Shown piece by piece: positions 49,282-59,799 of a stretch of DNA of 64,000 nt (position 1 is its first letter; every line of letters starts with the position of its first letter). The translations under genes and the position numbers were made by a program. The DNA is from Morinoia aosen (Eukaryota; Arthropoda; Malacostraca; Amphipoda; Talitridae): NCBI GenBank assembly GCA_030386875.1, contig CM059568.1:14386316-14450315 (forward strand). Direction: 5' to 3'. The notes below the pieces were generated by a model. The model was not told where the DNA came from. It made no database searches and was given only the letters and a program-made list of their open reading frames with translations.

Positions 49282-50060
49282 CAATGATTATCTCCGTAAA
49301 ATTTCCCCGCAATGATTACCTCCGATTAATTCCCCCGTTATGCTTATCTCCGTATAATTTCTCCACAATGATTATCTCCGTATAATTCCCCCGTTATGCT
49401 TATCTTCGTATAATTTCCCCGCAATGATTATCTCCAAATAATTCCCCCGTTATGCTTATCTCCGTATAATTCCCCCGTTATGCTTATCTTCGTATAATTT
49501 CCCCGCAATGATTATCTCCAAATAATTCCCCCGTTATGCTTATCTTCGTATAATTCCCCCGTTATGCTTATCTTCGTGTAATTTCCCCGCAATGATTATC
49601 TCCGAATAATTCCCCCGTTATGCTTATCTTCGTATAATTTCCCCGCAATGATTATCTCCAAATAATTCCCCCGTTATGCTTATCTTCGTATAATTCCCCC
49701 GTTATGCTTATCTTCGTATAATTTCCCCGCAATGATTATCTCCAAATAATTCCCCCGTTATGCTTATCTTCGTATAATTCCCCCGTTATGCTTATCTTCG
49801 TGTAATTTCCCCGCAATGATTATCTCCGAATAATTCCCCCGTTATGCTTATCTTCGTGTAATTTCCCCGCAATGATTATCTCCGAATAATTCCCCCGTTA
49901 TGCTTATCTTCGTATAATTTCCCCGCAATGATTATCTCCAAATAATTCCCCCGTTATGCTTATCTTCGTATAATTCCCCCGTTATGCTTATCTTCGTGTA
50001 ATTTCCCCGCAATGATTATCTCCGAATAATTCCTCCGTAATGACTGTCTCCGTATAATTT
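49282..50060. repeat. 28-bp minisatellite array, about 28 copies
   Basis: Two 28-bp monomer types, one ending CCCCCGTTATGCT and one ending TCCCCGCAATGAT, are arranged as dimers (56 bp) and trimers (84 bp). Flanking copies are more diverged than central ones, as expected for unequal exchange. The unit is not a multiple of 3. Confidence 0.94.
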
Positions 50061-52129
50061 TCATCTGAACTTTTGTGATATTGAGTGCAAAGGATCTAAA
50101 ATTCCACACGGGATGTATAGAAATATGTAGATTCTCTATATACTTTTATTGGCCTATTTATTGAGTACTTTTTGATTTATGTGGGTTTGATAAAAAGACG
50201 AACCAATGTGCTAATTATTTTAAATATTTAGAAAATTTTTTAAAAATTTCAAAATCGCTTCAAAATATTTAGAAGTTCCACCTCCATCTCCGAATATTGA
50301 AAATTACGATAAATTAGCAGTTAGAATAATTACCTATGTATTGGTTCTCTTTTTCCTCACAAAACTGAAATTTCTAGGCAATCGAGCGATTAGTAAAAGT
50401 GTAGTTTACACGCGTATAGATGCAGGGAGTCGCGGCGAGAACGTTATGGATCGACGTGACTGCTCTGGCAGATGTCAGTAGTGGCATGCATCTAAATTTC
50501 AACGTTTTTTCGTTGGTTGTTGAATTATGCTGAACTTTTGTTGTAAGCGTTAATTTTTGGAGACCTTTTGTTGCTTAAAGTCGATATAAAGATGAAAATG
50601 GTGCCCTTCCTCGAGTAACTCGCATGCATCAGTGTTAAAATGATGACCCTAACCTACTGATATTGCAAAGAAATGCTTGAGTGCAGTATTTTCTTAGTTA
50701 AAATTGTACAATCTGGTGACGCTGGCTAAAGTTGGGCCAGTCAAGCGCGACTACGTATTTATTTTTAGTTGTATTAGAAAAATATAGAAAATTTAATTTT
50801 TCATAAACTGATTTAGCAGGATAGCTATCACTGCATATCTCTTAAGATTTTTCATTGTCTTAGGGAACCCCGCTTTATGGGCAATCAACAAAAGACTTCT
50901 TAATTTCCGCCCCTCCGTTTCATCACAAATGGTGCCCGACCTCTCCCGTGACGTCACGACTCCTCTGAGCAGACCTGAAGCTCCAGGAGGCATCGCCGCT
51001 TCTTGCCTTGGTGGCTTTAGAAAAATAATAATAATGTATGAGGGGTCAACCATTTTTTTACCTCTTGTTGCTTAGCAGCTTCTGTTTTTTCTAGATTTGA
51101 GTGTGAATTATGCGTCTAACGTCTTAGTTTTGGAGTCCCAGTTAATGGAATTGTTTTTTACTCTAAAATATTAAATGCGTGAACATGATGCTCGGATGCA
51201 GTACTCTAAGCTACGACTGAATGTATGATGGCTTCATGATTGATCTGTGAGACTAAAACCAAAGGAGAAACCACTCGCTGAATTTTATTTTGGGTATTAC
51301 TGCACAAATAATGAGGACAAATTATTTGTTGTTTTCTCTTTAAATACTAATAATGATTTTTCTCTGAATCTTCGGTAACCGTGGGTTAAAATTCTCATTA
51401 ATGTCATCTCAATTATTAACAAACAATTGTTCACTTTTCAATTTACGTTCAAGTTTACTTTCACGACCAAGTAACTGTTTATTTTTTTAAATTTACTTCA
51501 AAATTTATTTATTTTATTTTCGTTGCTGTACAGTTTCTGGCCAATGCTTGCTCGACACGAAGTTTAGGCTTGCTAATGGGATGAATTTCGAGACCAAGCA
51601 ACTTTGGGTGAAGAACTCAGCACGACCTACATCAACTCAGGCGCCTATGCGTGACTGGCGTCTACCGGTATTAGGCTTATGTTAATAAATGCCACTCGGC
51701 TCACTTCAGATAATATGATATTGTTCTTTTCTTTCAATGACTGTTGTATGAGACCACCATGAAAAGGTTAGATAAACGTACGTTGCAACGCTCAAACGTA
51801 CTTGGTACGCCTAATTCGAGTCGAGACAGATTAGTCTCGATTAGTCTCTGTCGGCCAATGCGCATTGGAACGTTCGTACGTAAAAGGGATGCCCGGCTGG
51901 AGCCGTCTGATGCCTGTTCAGTTGCCACCATGTGTTAGAGCATCCAATAAGCCGGACTCAAACCAAAGCAAACCGGTGAGCGGGTTAATTTGCATAAGAT
52001 TTGTTTAGAGCAACTATGGGCCTTACTATACTTAACGTCCACGCCCAGAATATATGCAAATACAAATTAATCCCGAAACTTATTAAATTTTACATAAAGT
52101 AGTTTTAGTTTTGAATGACAAGATTTAAA
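50061..52129. other. Intergenic, no gene seen
   Basis: Mostly AT-rich. A GC-richer stretch at 50880-51000 has an 86-codon minus ORF without recognisable domains. Nothing else stands out. Confidence 0.5.
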
Positions 52130-52240
52130 CCTTGTATGAAGCGCTTCCGATCTTATATGAAGTGGTTCCAACTTGTATGAAGTGGTTTTGGCCATGTATG
52201 AAGGGGTTTCAATCTTGTAGGAAGCATACTAGCATCTTAC
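52130..52240. repeat. Degenerate 21-bp repeat, five copies
   Basis: Unit CTTGTATGAAGTGGTTCCAAC, with one or two base length changes between copies. Confidence 0.8.
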
Positions 52241-52587
52241 TCAAAGCAACGTCATCTTGAGCAACGTCATCTTGAAACCGTATGTTGTTCTAATACCAAC
52301 GTCATCGTACTAAACATAACATTAAAGCTGCCACGCGGCACTGACCACACCCACGACGTCTCCACTTTAAAGATCATAATTCCAAATTTTCCTACCTAGC
52401 CAGCATCAATAAGATTTCGTTGGTCGCGTTCATTATCCAGAAATCAAGTAGCTAGTTTTGCCACACCCGTACGTGCCTATGCTAAAATAACAAAACAAGG
52501 CTTCACATGCATATCTGTCTGACTCCTCCTACTCTGCTCCCGCTGTGATGCCTGTGCGTGATTAATACCTGACGGCGGTGGACTCGG

Positions 52588-52613
52588 GGGGGGGGGGGGA
52601 GGGGGAAAGCTAC
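52588..52613. repeat. Poly-G run
   Basis: Fourteen G in a row, an A and five more G. G-quadruplex forming potential; also a likely assembly weak point. Confidence 0.85.
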
Positions 52614-52644
52614 TTCCTGACGCTTACAGTATGAGTATTTATTC

Positions 52645-52944
52645 TTAGAATCTAATGGAACAAAAATAAATCTTGGAATAATAACGAAAATACTCGATCG
52701 TTTTCTGACCTCTTTCAATTTCGCAATTATACTTTGTTTTAAACTGTTTTAAATATTCTAAAACCGTTCTATGGTTAGAAGCTATTTTGAACTGCGTCAG
52801 AGGCAAATTGATGGTGTAACTACTTGAGTCCACTCCAACGTACGTAATTTCAATATCGCTGTAATATGTTAGGATAGAAATCAAATTCAACGTACCTAAA
52901 AAGGTTATGATTGAAACAAGCGTTCCGGATAGTAAAAAATCCAT
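52645..52944 (-). CDS. Possible small membrane-anchored protein, 99 aa, unrecognised
   Basis: I do not recognise this ORF. It starts at an ATG in fair context (GAGGATGG), with an in-frame TAA just upstream, so the start is fixed. The first 27 residues (MDFLLSGTLVSIITFLGTLN and the next few) are hydrophobic and could be a signal anchor or one membrane helix; the rest is mixed, with Lys/Tyr/Phe-rich ends. AATAAA follows within six bases of the stop, and CTAATTTTCAG, a plausible splice acceptor, lies just before the start. It could be a last exon or chance. Codon makeup resembles surrounding AT-rich DNA, which weakens the case. Confidence 0.25.
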   Translation of the reverse strand: MDFLLSGTLVSIITFLGTLNLISILTYYSDIEITYVGVDSSSYTINLPLTQFKIASNHRTVLEYLKQFKTKYNCEIERGQKTIEYFRYYSKIYFCSIRF

Positions 52945-53116
52945 CCTCAGTTATCTGAAAATTAGTTTTTCACATAGCTTTATTATAATCCGAATGATTA
53001 TCATGATATTTTCAACGACTCAGGTTTTCCTTTTGACTTTGTTAGTAAAATATTCATGAAATCAGCCTATTTGACCTCTCATGTGTTAAATACGTCAGTG
53101 TGGTGAACATCTACAG

Positions 53117-53334
53117 CAGCGGTTCTTAACCTTTTTACTCCCACGCCCCCTTAAGAACTGTCAGGGGAAATTGTGTGCAGATGGGCTGCTAAATAAGAGC
53201 TCACAACAAAGAATATAGGTACTCAAACATATTCAACGGTTAAAGTTCACTCTTTTGTTGAAAACATTACTGCGAAAAATCAGGCTTTATTGCGGAAGCT
53301 CGCGCCCTTAGGTTAAGAAGGTTAAGAACCGCTG
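53117..53334. mobile_element. 218-bp hAT-type MITE
   Basis: Perfect 15-bp terminal inverted repeats: CAGCGGTTCTTAACC at 53117-53131 and GGTTAAGAACCGCTG at 53320-53334. The sequence CAGNGGTTCTNAACC is typical of hAT (Charlie-like) elements. Flanking octamers ATCTACAG and CACTTCAG match at five of eight sites, compatible with a decayed 8-bp target duplication. There is no ORF, so it is non-autonomous. Confidence 0.88.
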
Positions 53335-54560
53335 CACTTCAGTTTCCAATGCAGCGACTGAATTCAAGATCGTGTTCTAATGGATTCATAATATGAAAAC
53401 CAAAAAGGAAAAGCCTCGCTGAATTTTTTCTGCAACTTCATGCAAGAAAATCAAATTGATGAGGTTTGCGATCAGAGGATAGAAATTTAATTTGCTATAT
53501 AAAAAGCCTGCCAAATCGAAAGATGGAAATTTTGTAATACCAAGATTATGTGAAATCGCACCTTAACTTGTTTGCTAGCTCATACTGCATTAACACTTTG
53601 ACTGCGACTACTAAATATTAAGTTCAATGCCAAACTCAAATTTAAAGTAAATTGTAGTAAACTATTCTGAAAAAAAAAACATGAACTGGATCGTGCCTTC
53701 ATTTAGCTTTGATTAAGTATTTATGAAAATTGAATTTGGGACAACTGTTCGGTCAGCAGCATTATGAAAATTAACTCCATGTACCACCGGTGGCACACGT
53801 CGCAGTCAAAGTGTTAAAGGAGTTCTGACACCAGCAAAACATGCTCATCCTTAGAAAATATAAGACAATGTTTGCTTCTCGTAGACACACCTTGCAAATA
53901 ACGTTAAGCTTGGGTCACCGAGTAAACGTAGCTGGTGGGGACGAGACTATCAAACTGGAAAAAAACATTCAGGAGATTTTTGTCATCGAAACTCCGGCAG
54001 CGAGATTGATCGACCGATTTTTTTCACAAGGAAAATCGGACGTTATATTATTTGTTCTATATTATTAGATTATTTTTATATTTATATTATCGGCATAACA
54101 TTGGTTTTTCTAAATGATCCTATGAACGTCTTCAGTCGAAAAACCTTAAATACTACTAAAAATATTTAATGTAATAATAACATTGTAATAAACGTTATTA
54201 ACACTTTGATCACTATGCAAAGTTCAAGCTGAAGCATTAGAATTAATGTTGAAATTGAGTAATTGATTCAAGATAGAAATTTACGCGCATGCATGATAAT
54301 TTGTTATGCCTTTTATTTTAAAAATTTCAAATGGCTGTGCGTCGAAAGTTGAAAGAAGTAAATTAAAGAAGCAAAAAAAATTCCTCAAGAAACCAAAGGT
54401 ATCAGCAGCAAGAAGGAAACAATGTTTCTTATTTAGTTGAACCCACTGAGATTAAAGTGTAGAGGATTGTAAGCATATAATGGGGTTCGATAAAGGCAAT
54501 TTCATCCTCTGTCCGAATACTGGGCATGTTAGGATATAGCGACTGCCTATTGAAACTAAG
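53335..54560. other. Intergenic, no gene seen
   Basis: AT-rich; the 75-codon plus ORF at 53841 shows no recognisable feature. Confidence 0.5.
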
Positions 54561-54568
54561 GATGCATA

Positions 54569-55042
54569 TTGCATCATCCCAACTGTGCAGGTCTCCGGGG
54601 CAGTGTATGTTTTGGGGCTATTTTTACTGGTGTGGACATGGATCTGACACTCGTGGACTGTTTGTTAGTACGTTGTGATCACGTCCATCCTTCTACGATT
54701 AACAATTTTCTGATAACAACGAGATTTTTCTGGACGATAAAGCTAGCATTCACATGGTTTAATATTATCAAGATAAGTTTATACGGTAATTTGGGAGCAT
54801 TTGAGCCCATAGACTGGCCACAATAATCTCCTAATTTAAACATCATTGAAAATATTTCGAAAGAGCTCAAGAGGAGCCTGCGTGACTCAACGCCCCTTCC
54901 TTCTGCACTGACTGCTTTGGGTAACCGGCCGCTCCAATTATGGCCTAAAATAGATCTAAAAAGGATCCAGACTCTTGTGAAATCAATTCCAAGATGAACG
55001 AGAGTTGTAATTCAAGCTAAAGGCTATCCAATCGCTTATTAA
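54569..55042 (+). pseudogene. Second Tc1-like transposase relic
   Basis: Motifs in order: GSVCFGAIFTGVDMDLTLVD (Tc1 GSVMVWG region); in a shifted frame LDDKASIHM (second Asp region); then DWPQ, a stop, SPNLNIIENISKELKRSL (the usual WP-QSPDLNPIENLW-ELKR block), LWPKIDLKRIQTLVKSIPR, a stop, and TRVVIQAKG. At least one frameshift and two stops make it dead. It differs in sequence from the copy at 27.4 kb and belongs to another Tc1 lineage. Terminal inverted repeats were not found, so ends are undefined. Confidence 0.85.
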
Positions 55043-55550
55043 TAAATTTCTGGTTGCCACGTGACTTTTGGGAGCCTGGGAGCCACTCAGCGTCAGCAAG
55101 CCGGAAGCTAAGGTGTCACCATTCAAAGACTTCTATTTTTTTTTTCTCTCTTTTTTCTAGCATTGAGATGGACGCCAACAAAAGGAACTCTCAAGAATAT
55201 TTTATGGAAAAAATCAAAGAGAAGTAAAATACAAGTTTTGGAAGATTAATTTATTTAATTTCCGGTTCATTGAACGACGACATTTGTCTATTAGTTACGG
55301 ATTCACCTACTGGATTAGCGAACTGAATATTGCATTCAGCTTCTTCAGAAATAAGCTTTTTACAACAGTTTTGTTTGCGTCGAATCTCCGATAACAAAAT
55401 TACACCTACGCTTGCATTCCATGTTATTTTAGATCGATGTTGCTTCTAGAGAATGACATGAATTTTGTATCTTGCCTCGATATTTTCGAAAAACTATGAA
55501 AATAAAGCTATGAGATGGAAAAACAGCGAACTGCTGGAAGAAAAGGAGCA
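55043..55550. other. Intergenic, no gene seen
   Basis: T-run at 55135-55160, otherwise unique. Lies between the Tc1 relic and the 3' end of gene 7. Confidence 0.5.
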
Positions 55551-55589
55551 TTTTATTTATATTCTTTGGTACAGGAATTAAAAAGTAAA

Positions 55590-57466
55590 TTATCCTCTGA
55601 ATCCTCCAAATCCTCCTCTAAATCCACCGCCTCCGAATCCGCGTCCACCTCCAAATCCGCGACCGCCTCCAAATCCACCACCTCCGAATCCACGCCCGCC
55701 TCTAAATCCACCACCTCCGAATCCGCGTCCGCCACCGAATCCACGGCCGCCTCCGAATCCAAACTGCGGCTCCGGCTCCGGCATGGCAGCAACAAACGCA
55801 ACGCACACGGCGGCGATCAGGAGAATTGCGAAAGTCTGGAAAACACACACAATTTTAAAAATTAGAGGCGAAAAAATCTACAGTTAGAATCTTCCCTCTG
55901 CACCCTTCGTTGAATTCACTCCTCAATGAATACTGCATCGCTACCTCTGAGTGCATGCTCTCCCCTACTCTTGATGAAAATTCCTATACCCTTCATTAAA
56001 TTTCCCCTTCACCCTCTATGAAATTTCCCCTTCACTCTTCATTAAATTTCTCCTTCACCCTTTATGAAATCTCCACCCTTCGTTAGGCATCCCTCCACAC
56101 TTCATTAAATCTTCCCTCCATCCTTCGCTTAATTCCCTGTTCACCCTTCAATAAATTCTCCCTTCGCTCTCCATCAACTTCCCTCTCCTCCAACCTCCAC
56201 TTTTCACCCTCTTCACCGATTACTGAGAGGATTAAATAATAGAGCAATTATAAAATCTGAATGACAATTCCATACATCAGACTGTCTGCAATTCCCATCC
56301 GCCTTTTCTCCATAGCAAAATTCATTTTTACACTGGTTCACCTTTTTATGAAACGCGTGAGATTCCCTATAAATCGACAAATTGGAATAATATAAAAAAT
56401 AACCCTTGCCGTTTAATCATTTGTAGTGAGAATATTCAATGTTCTGATCATAAATTAGTTTTTGAGAGCGTTTTCTGGGGCACAATTGTGTTGCGTAACA
56501 TACAATTTTAATTGGAGTGAAATATGTATCACAGTTGAACAATTTTGTCCCTCTTATGCTATCATATCTCTATTGTACCGTCTCAACTCAATCTTGCAAT
56601 CGTACAAAACAAATTGGGTCCGAATCAAAAATATAAAAACCATGAAATTTATCACCAAAAAGCTAATTTGTCTGCGTGACTACTAATGACTGCTCACATA
56701 CGAATTGTTATAAATAATCACTTAATGAGACTATGAAGTTCCTTATTCAAGTTCATCATACTTGAATTGAAGTCAATCACCGGCACAGTACAAAATTATT
56801 CACAGTTTACTCGACTTAAAAAGTACACTTAAAGTTTGTACTCCATAAATAAATATTCCAGTTCTAAGTCGGAAAATAAATTATTTGTGTGTACTACGTT
56901 TAAAAAACAACAAAAGTGCACAGTCATGTCTCATCATTGAATGTCTTACATCATGGAGCTGAATTGCCGTTGCGGCAATTGCTCGTTTCACTCGCTGAAA
57001 AAGGCTTATTTCGGAAATTACTTTTTTATTACAGTATTCGTTATAGAGTCGAAGCAGTCCTCGTTATTTATGTTGACGTAGTAACTACGTATTTGATCAG
57101 ATAAAGAATATTTTGACGATAATAACAGAATAGTCTCTGTGCTAATCAAAAACAATTTCCCCCAACCACCCACTTGAAATTAGAATTTCCCAGATCATAA
57201 GGCAAAATTTGCAAACCTTTGTTCAAAAATTCACCGGGTCTCTAAAATTCACAAACACCAAGCATCAGTGAGAAGTTTTCCCCTTTAAGTGCTGAGGGAA
57301 CCTTTTTCACGGCCTAAAGATAGCGGAAAAGCTGTCTACATTTTAACCTTTTCCACTGCCTGGAAATAGCGGAAAACGTACTGTTAATTTTAACCTTTTT
57401 CATTGCTTAGAGATAACGGAAAATCTTTTTTTAATTTCAAAACTGAGGTATTCTCACCAGTCTCAT
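55590..57466 (-). CDS. Glycine-rich secreted peptide, gene 7 (diverged member, two exons, 84 aa)
   Basis: Exon 1 (57466-57458) codes Met-Arg-Leu with donor GTGAGA; exon 2 is 55835-55590 after TGTGTTTTCCAG. The product starts MRLTFAILLIAAVCVAFVAA, a signal peptide, then the same MPEPEPQFGFGG as the array genes. The body differs: GGGRGFGG and GGGGFRGG units instead of GGGFGRGFGG, but the end is again GGFRG. The intron (1.6 kb) is at the same place and phase, so it is a true paralogue, split off before the array expanded. Codons use more C and G than the array genes. The poly(A) signal (55557-55552) lies only 33 bp past the stop, against about 310 bp in gene 1. Confidence 0.85.
55900..56215. repeat. 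Degenerate repeat of about 24 bp in the intron of gene 7
   Basis: Pyrimidine-rich units of the type CTTCATTAAATTTCCCCTTCAC, with many drifted copies. It lies close to the exon 2 acceptor but does not include it. Confidence 0.7.
57299..57425. repeat. 58-bp repeat near the donor of gene 7, about 2.3 copies
   Basis: Copies of AACCTTTTTCAYGCCTARA followed by GATAGCGGAAAA and a variable tail, just inside the intron. Confidence 0.7.
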
Positions 57467-57511
57467 TGTGGCGAGTGAGGGAACCTTAGGGAAGTGCTGT
57501 GCGGAGCGTGA

Positions 57512-57543
57512 TGGTGTGGACGCCGCCGGTCCGTTCCTTTATA
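57512..57543 (-). promoter_or_regulatory. Core promoter of gene 7
   Basis: TATAAAGG (57543-57536) on minus, with a possible start at the A of ACCATCAC (57512), 31 bp on. The sequence from here to the ATG is GC-rich and unlike that of the array promoters; the TCAGTT initiator is absent. Confidence 0.6.
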
Positions 57544-57824
57544 CTAGTCCCGCGCGCTCTACGCGACCTTCGAATGGACCCACGGGTCTTGCTTACAAAT
57601 TACATTTGCTCGGGTGAGCTATAATCTTTGATGCATGTGGCAATTGAGGAAATCTTCGAATGCAGTCGGGAATTTCGCTTATGTTGAAAATATTCTTGGC
57701 ATTTACGACGCTGTACCGAAATAGTATACACGTGCGTTTATGTTTTGATTGCCGTGAAGCTTTCATTGTAGCAAAATATACTCGACTATATCTCATAAGT
57801 GGGAATATTTTCGTGGAAAATGCG

Positions 57825-57855
57825 GGGGAAATTTCCCTGAAATGGGAAATTTCCC
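57825..57855. promoter_or_regulatory. Twin NF-kappaB (Rel/Relish)-type sites upstream of gene 7
   Basis: GGAAATTTCC occurs at 57827-57836 and 57845-57854, both exact matches to GGRRNNYYCC and each extended by further G and C into GGGAAATTTCCC. The two are 18 bp apart and about 315-345 bp upstream of the predicted start. A looser CCGGAAATTTG follows at about 57876. Confidence 0.6.
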
Positions 57856-57899
57856 TCAAGGCTAAAAATACTCCCGGAAATTTGACAAATGTAGCTTAC

Positions 57900-58869
57900 C
57901 TTAATCAAAATGAATTAGTCTTATTAACCTTGGTTAACGGTTATGAAAATTCATTGATTTTTTACTCTTATTTCGACACTCAAATTACTGGTAATTTTAA
58001 TAAACTCCTTGATAAAAAAGAGCGTTATCTCTTTAAATCTTAAACATTGCATAAAATGAATTAACTTGACCCAAAACTATTTCTGTAGGGCATTTTTCAT
58101 TCATCTTTGGTGAATATTACCAATACGAGGCAAATAACAGCAATAATTTTCTATTACATGGAAATAAGTTAGCACAAAATGCAAGATCACTTGAGGAAAA
58201 CTCTGTTTAAATTCACGCGTATTTCCATAAATAGTATAATTATAGTTCACATCTTACTAATATTTGCGTAGAAATAAGCTGCACAATATGCATCAATTCA
58301 ACTTCGAATTTTATTCCCCATTCCCCATTTAAAAACAAAATTCCCCATTTAAACACAAAAGTCCTAGTAGTATTTTCCCAACGTTTTAAACTTGTTGGTC
58401 GTTGGTTAAAGGCAAAAAATATTGAATTAATTTCACTGTACTTCCCCCTTTTACTGCAATTCTTTTCCTAGTGAAATTCATTCCTCACTCTATTTCTTTC
58501 ACACTTTCCTTCTCATCTGTTCTTAGAGAAATGAATGCTTCTTATTAAAACTGAACAGATAATCTGTATAATCCCTAACGCAGTCATCCACCATGAATAT
58601 AACATGCATTCTGAATCACAAACCACTCCATACGTCGGTAGCGATGGGCTGTGCGTGCGTCTTCATGGACCATCTGCCGGATGACGTCTGAAGAACCGAA
58701 CTTACTTGTAACTCGTCTCAAGCGTGTCTGTTCGTGTTTGTGACACGTCAAGTAAATTCTACTGAGGCTACAAAATAAAATATTTCATGATATCATATAC
58801 CTAATATTGACTTTTCAAAAAATTCCCAAGTTTTTGGCCTCAAATAAAATTATTCATTTTGGAATTTTA
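57900..58869. other. Intergenic, no confident gene
   Basis: The tail of a 127-codon plus ORF (57660-58043) lies here; it runs divergently over the kappaB sites, is AT-rich and has no domain. TTCCCCATTTAAA-type short repeats at about 58315-58365. Confidence 0.45.
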
Positions 58870-59048
58870 CATGAAGTATCTAAATTTGAAATTATAGATG
58901 ACATAGTCAAGTTTGACATCTTACATGAACTTGTAAAGTTGATATCTCACATGAACTTTTCAAGTTTGGCAAGATAAAAATTTGCCAAGTTTTACAACTC
59001 ACATCAGGATATCAAGTTTAATATCGTAAATAAAGTAGTCAAGTGTAA
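58870..59048. repeat. Degenerate repeat of about 32 bp, five copies
   Basis: Units of the type GTCAAGTTTGACATCTTACATGAA (split here by base changes in every copy). Confidence 0.65.
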
Positions 59049-59799
59049 CGCCCCAAGGAAAAGGTTACTTCTGATTCATCCAAACAAAAACGAAATTTCT
59101 ATAAGCCAGGAAATTCGAAGCTGTGACGTAACTCAGAATACTGTTGTGTTGTCACATTCTGAGCAGCACCTGAAGCGGAGACAGTGTGCAGTGCAGTGCA
59201 TGCAGGGGCAGGAATGCAGTGTGCAGAGGTTAATCGAAACATTGCTGTTGTCAAGTCTGTATTATTTTCACTGTAATTTAACAGTTATTGTTTAACTTGT
59301 TTCTAATGGAAGCTTGATAGATGAAGGTTTTACTTCTAAGAATCCATAGCACACCTATACAAAATTTTACATTTATATTTTTCCTTGATGTTATTTATTC
59401 AATTTCCTATGTTGTGTGTTGTATGTTATGCATTCATTTTTAAAAACACATCAAAGAACAAGAATTAAACACAATATATTTTTATTTTTATTACGTAGTT
59501 CATAAAACATTTCCCGTTCATTAATTAGTTATCTTAACTCAAATGCTGAAATCCTGTTTAAGCATAAGTTCATATGTATGTATTGCAAGAAATTTCTGAA
59601 ATTTTGTATTCTTTCGGGTGCTTCACAAATTTTAGCATACTTAATAAACTGAATAACATAGGAGATGCAATTTGTTAACTGTAGCGAGCGAAAATATCAA
59701 ATATTTTTCTATATCGAGCGGTAAAACCAATTCAGACATTGCCAGGTTACTCAACGGCTTATTACGCTCTGTTTCCTCGACAAACTTAGAAACTCGCCT
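59049..59799. other. Intergenic, no gene seen
   Basis: Unique AT-rich sequence leading into the second 15-bp array. A GTGCAGTGCAGTGCATGCAG string lies at about 59187. Confidence 0.5.

Noticed and set aside
57660-58043. 127-codon plus ORF
   Set aside because: AT-rich, no domain, overlaps the kappaB region upstream of gene 7; likely chance.
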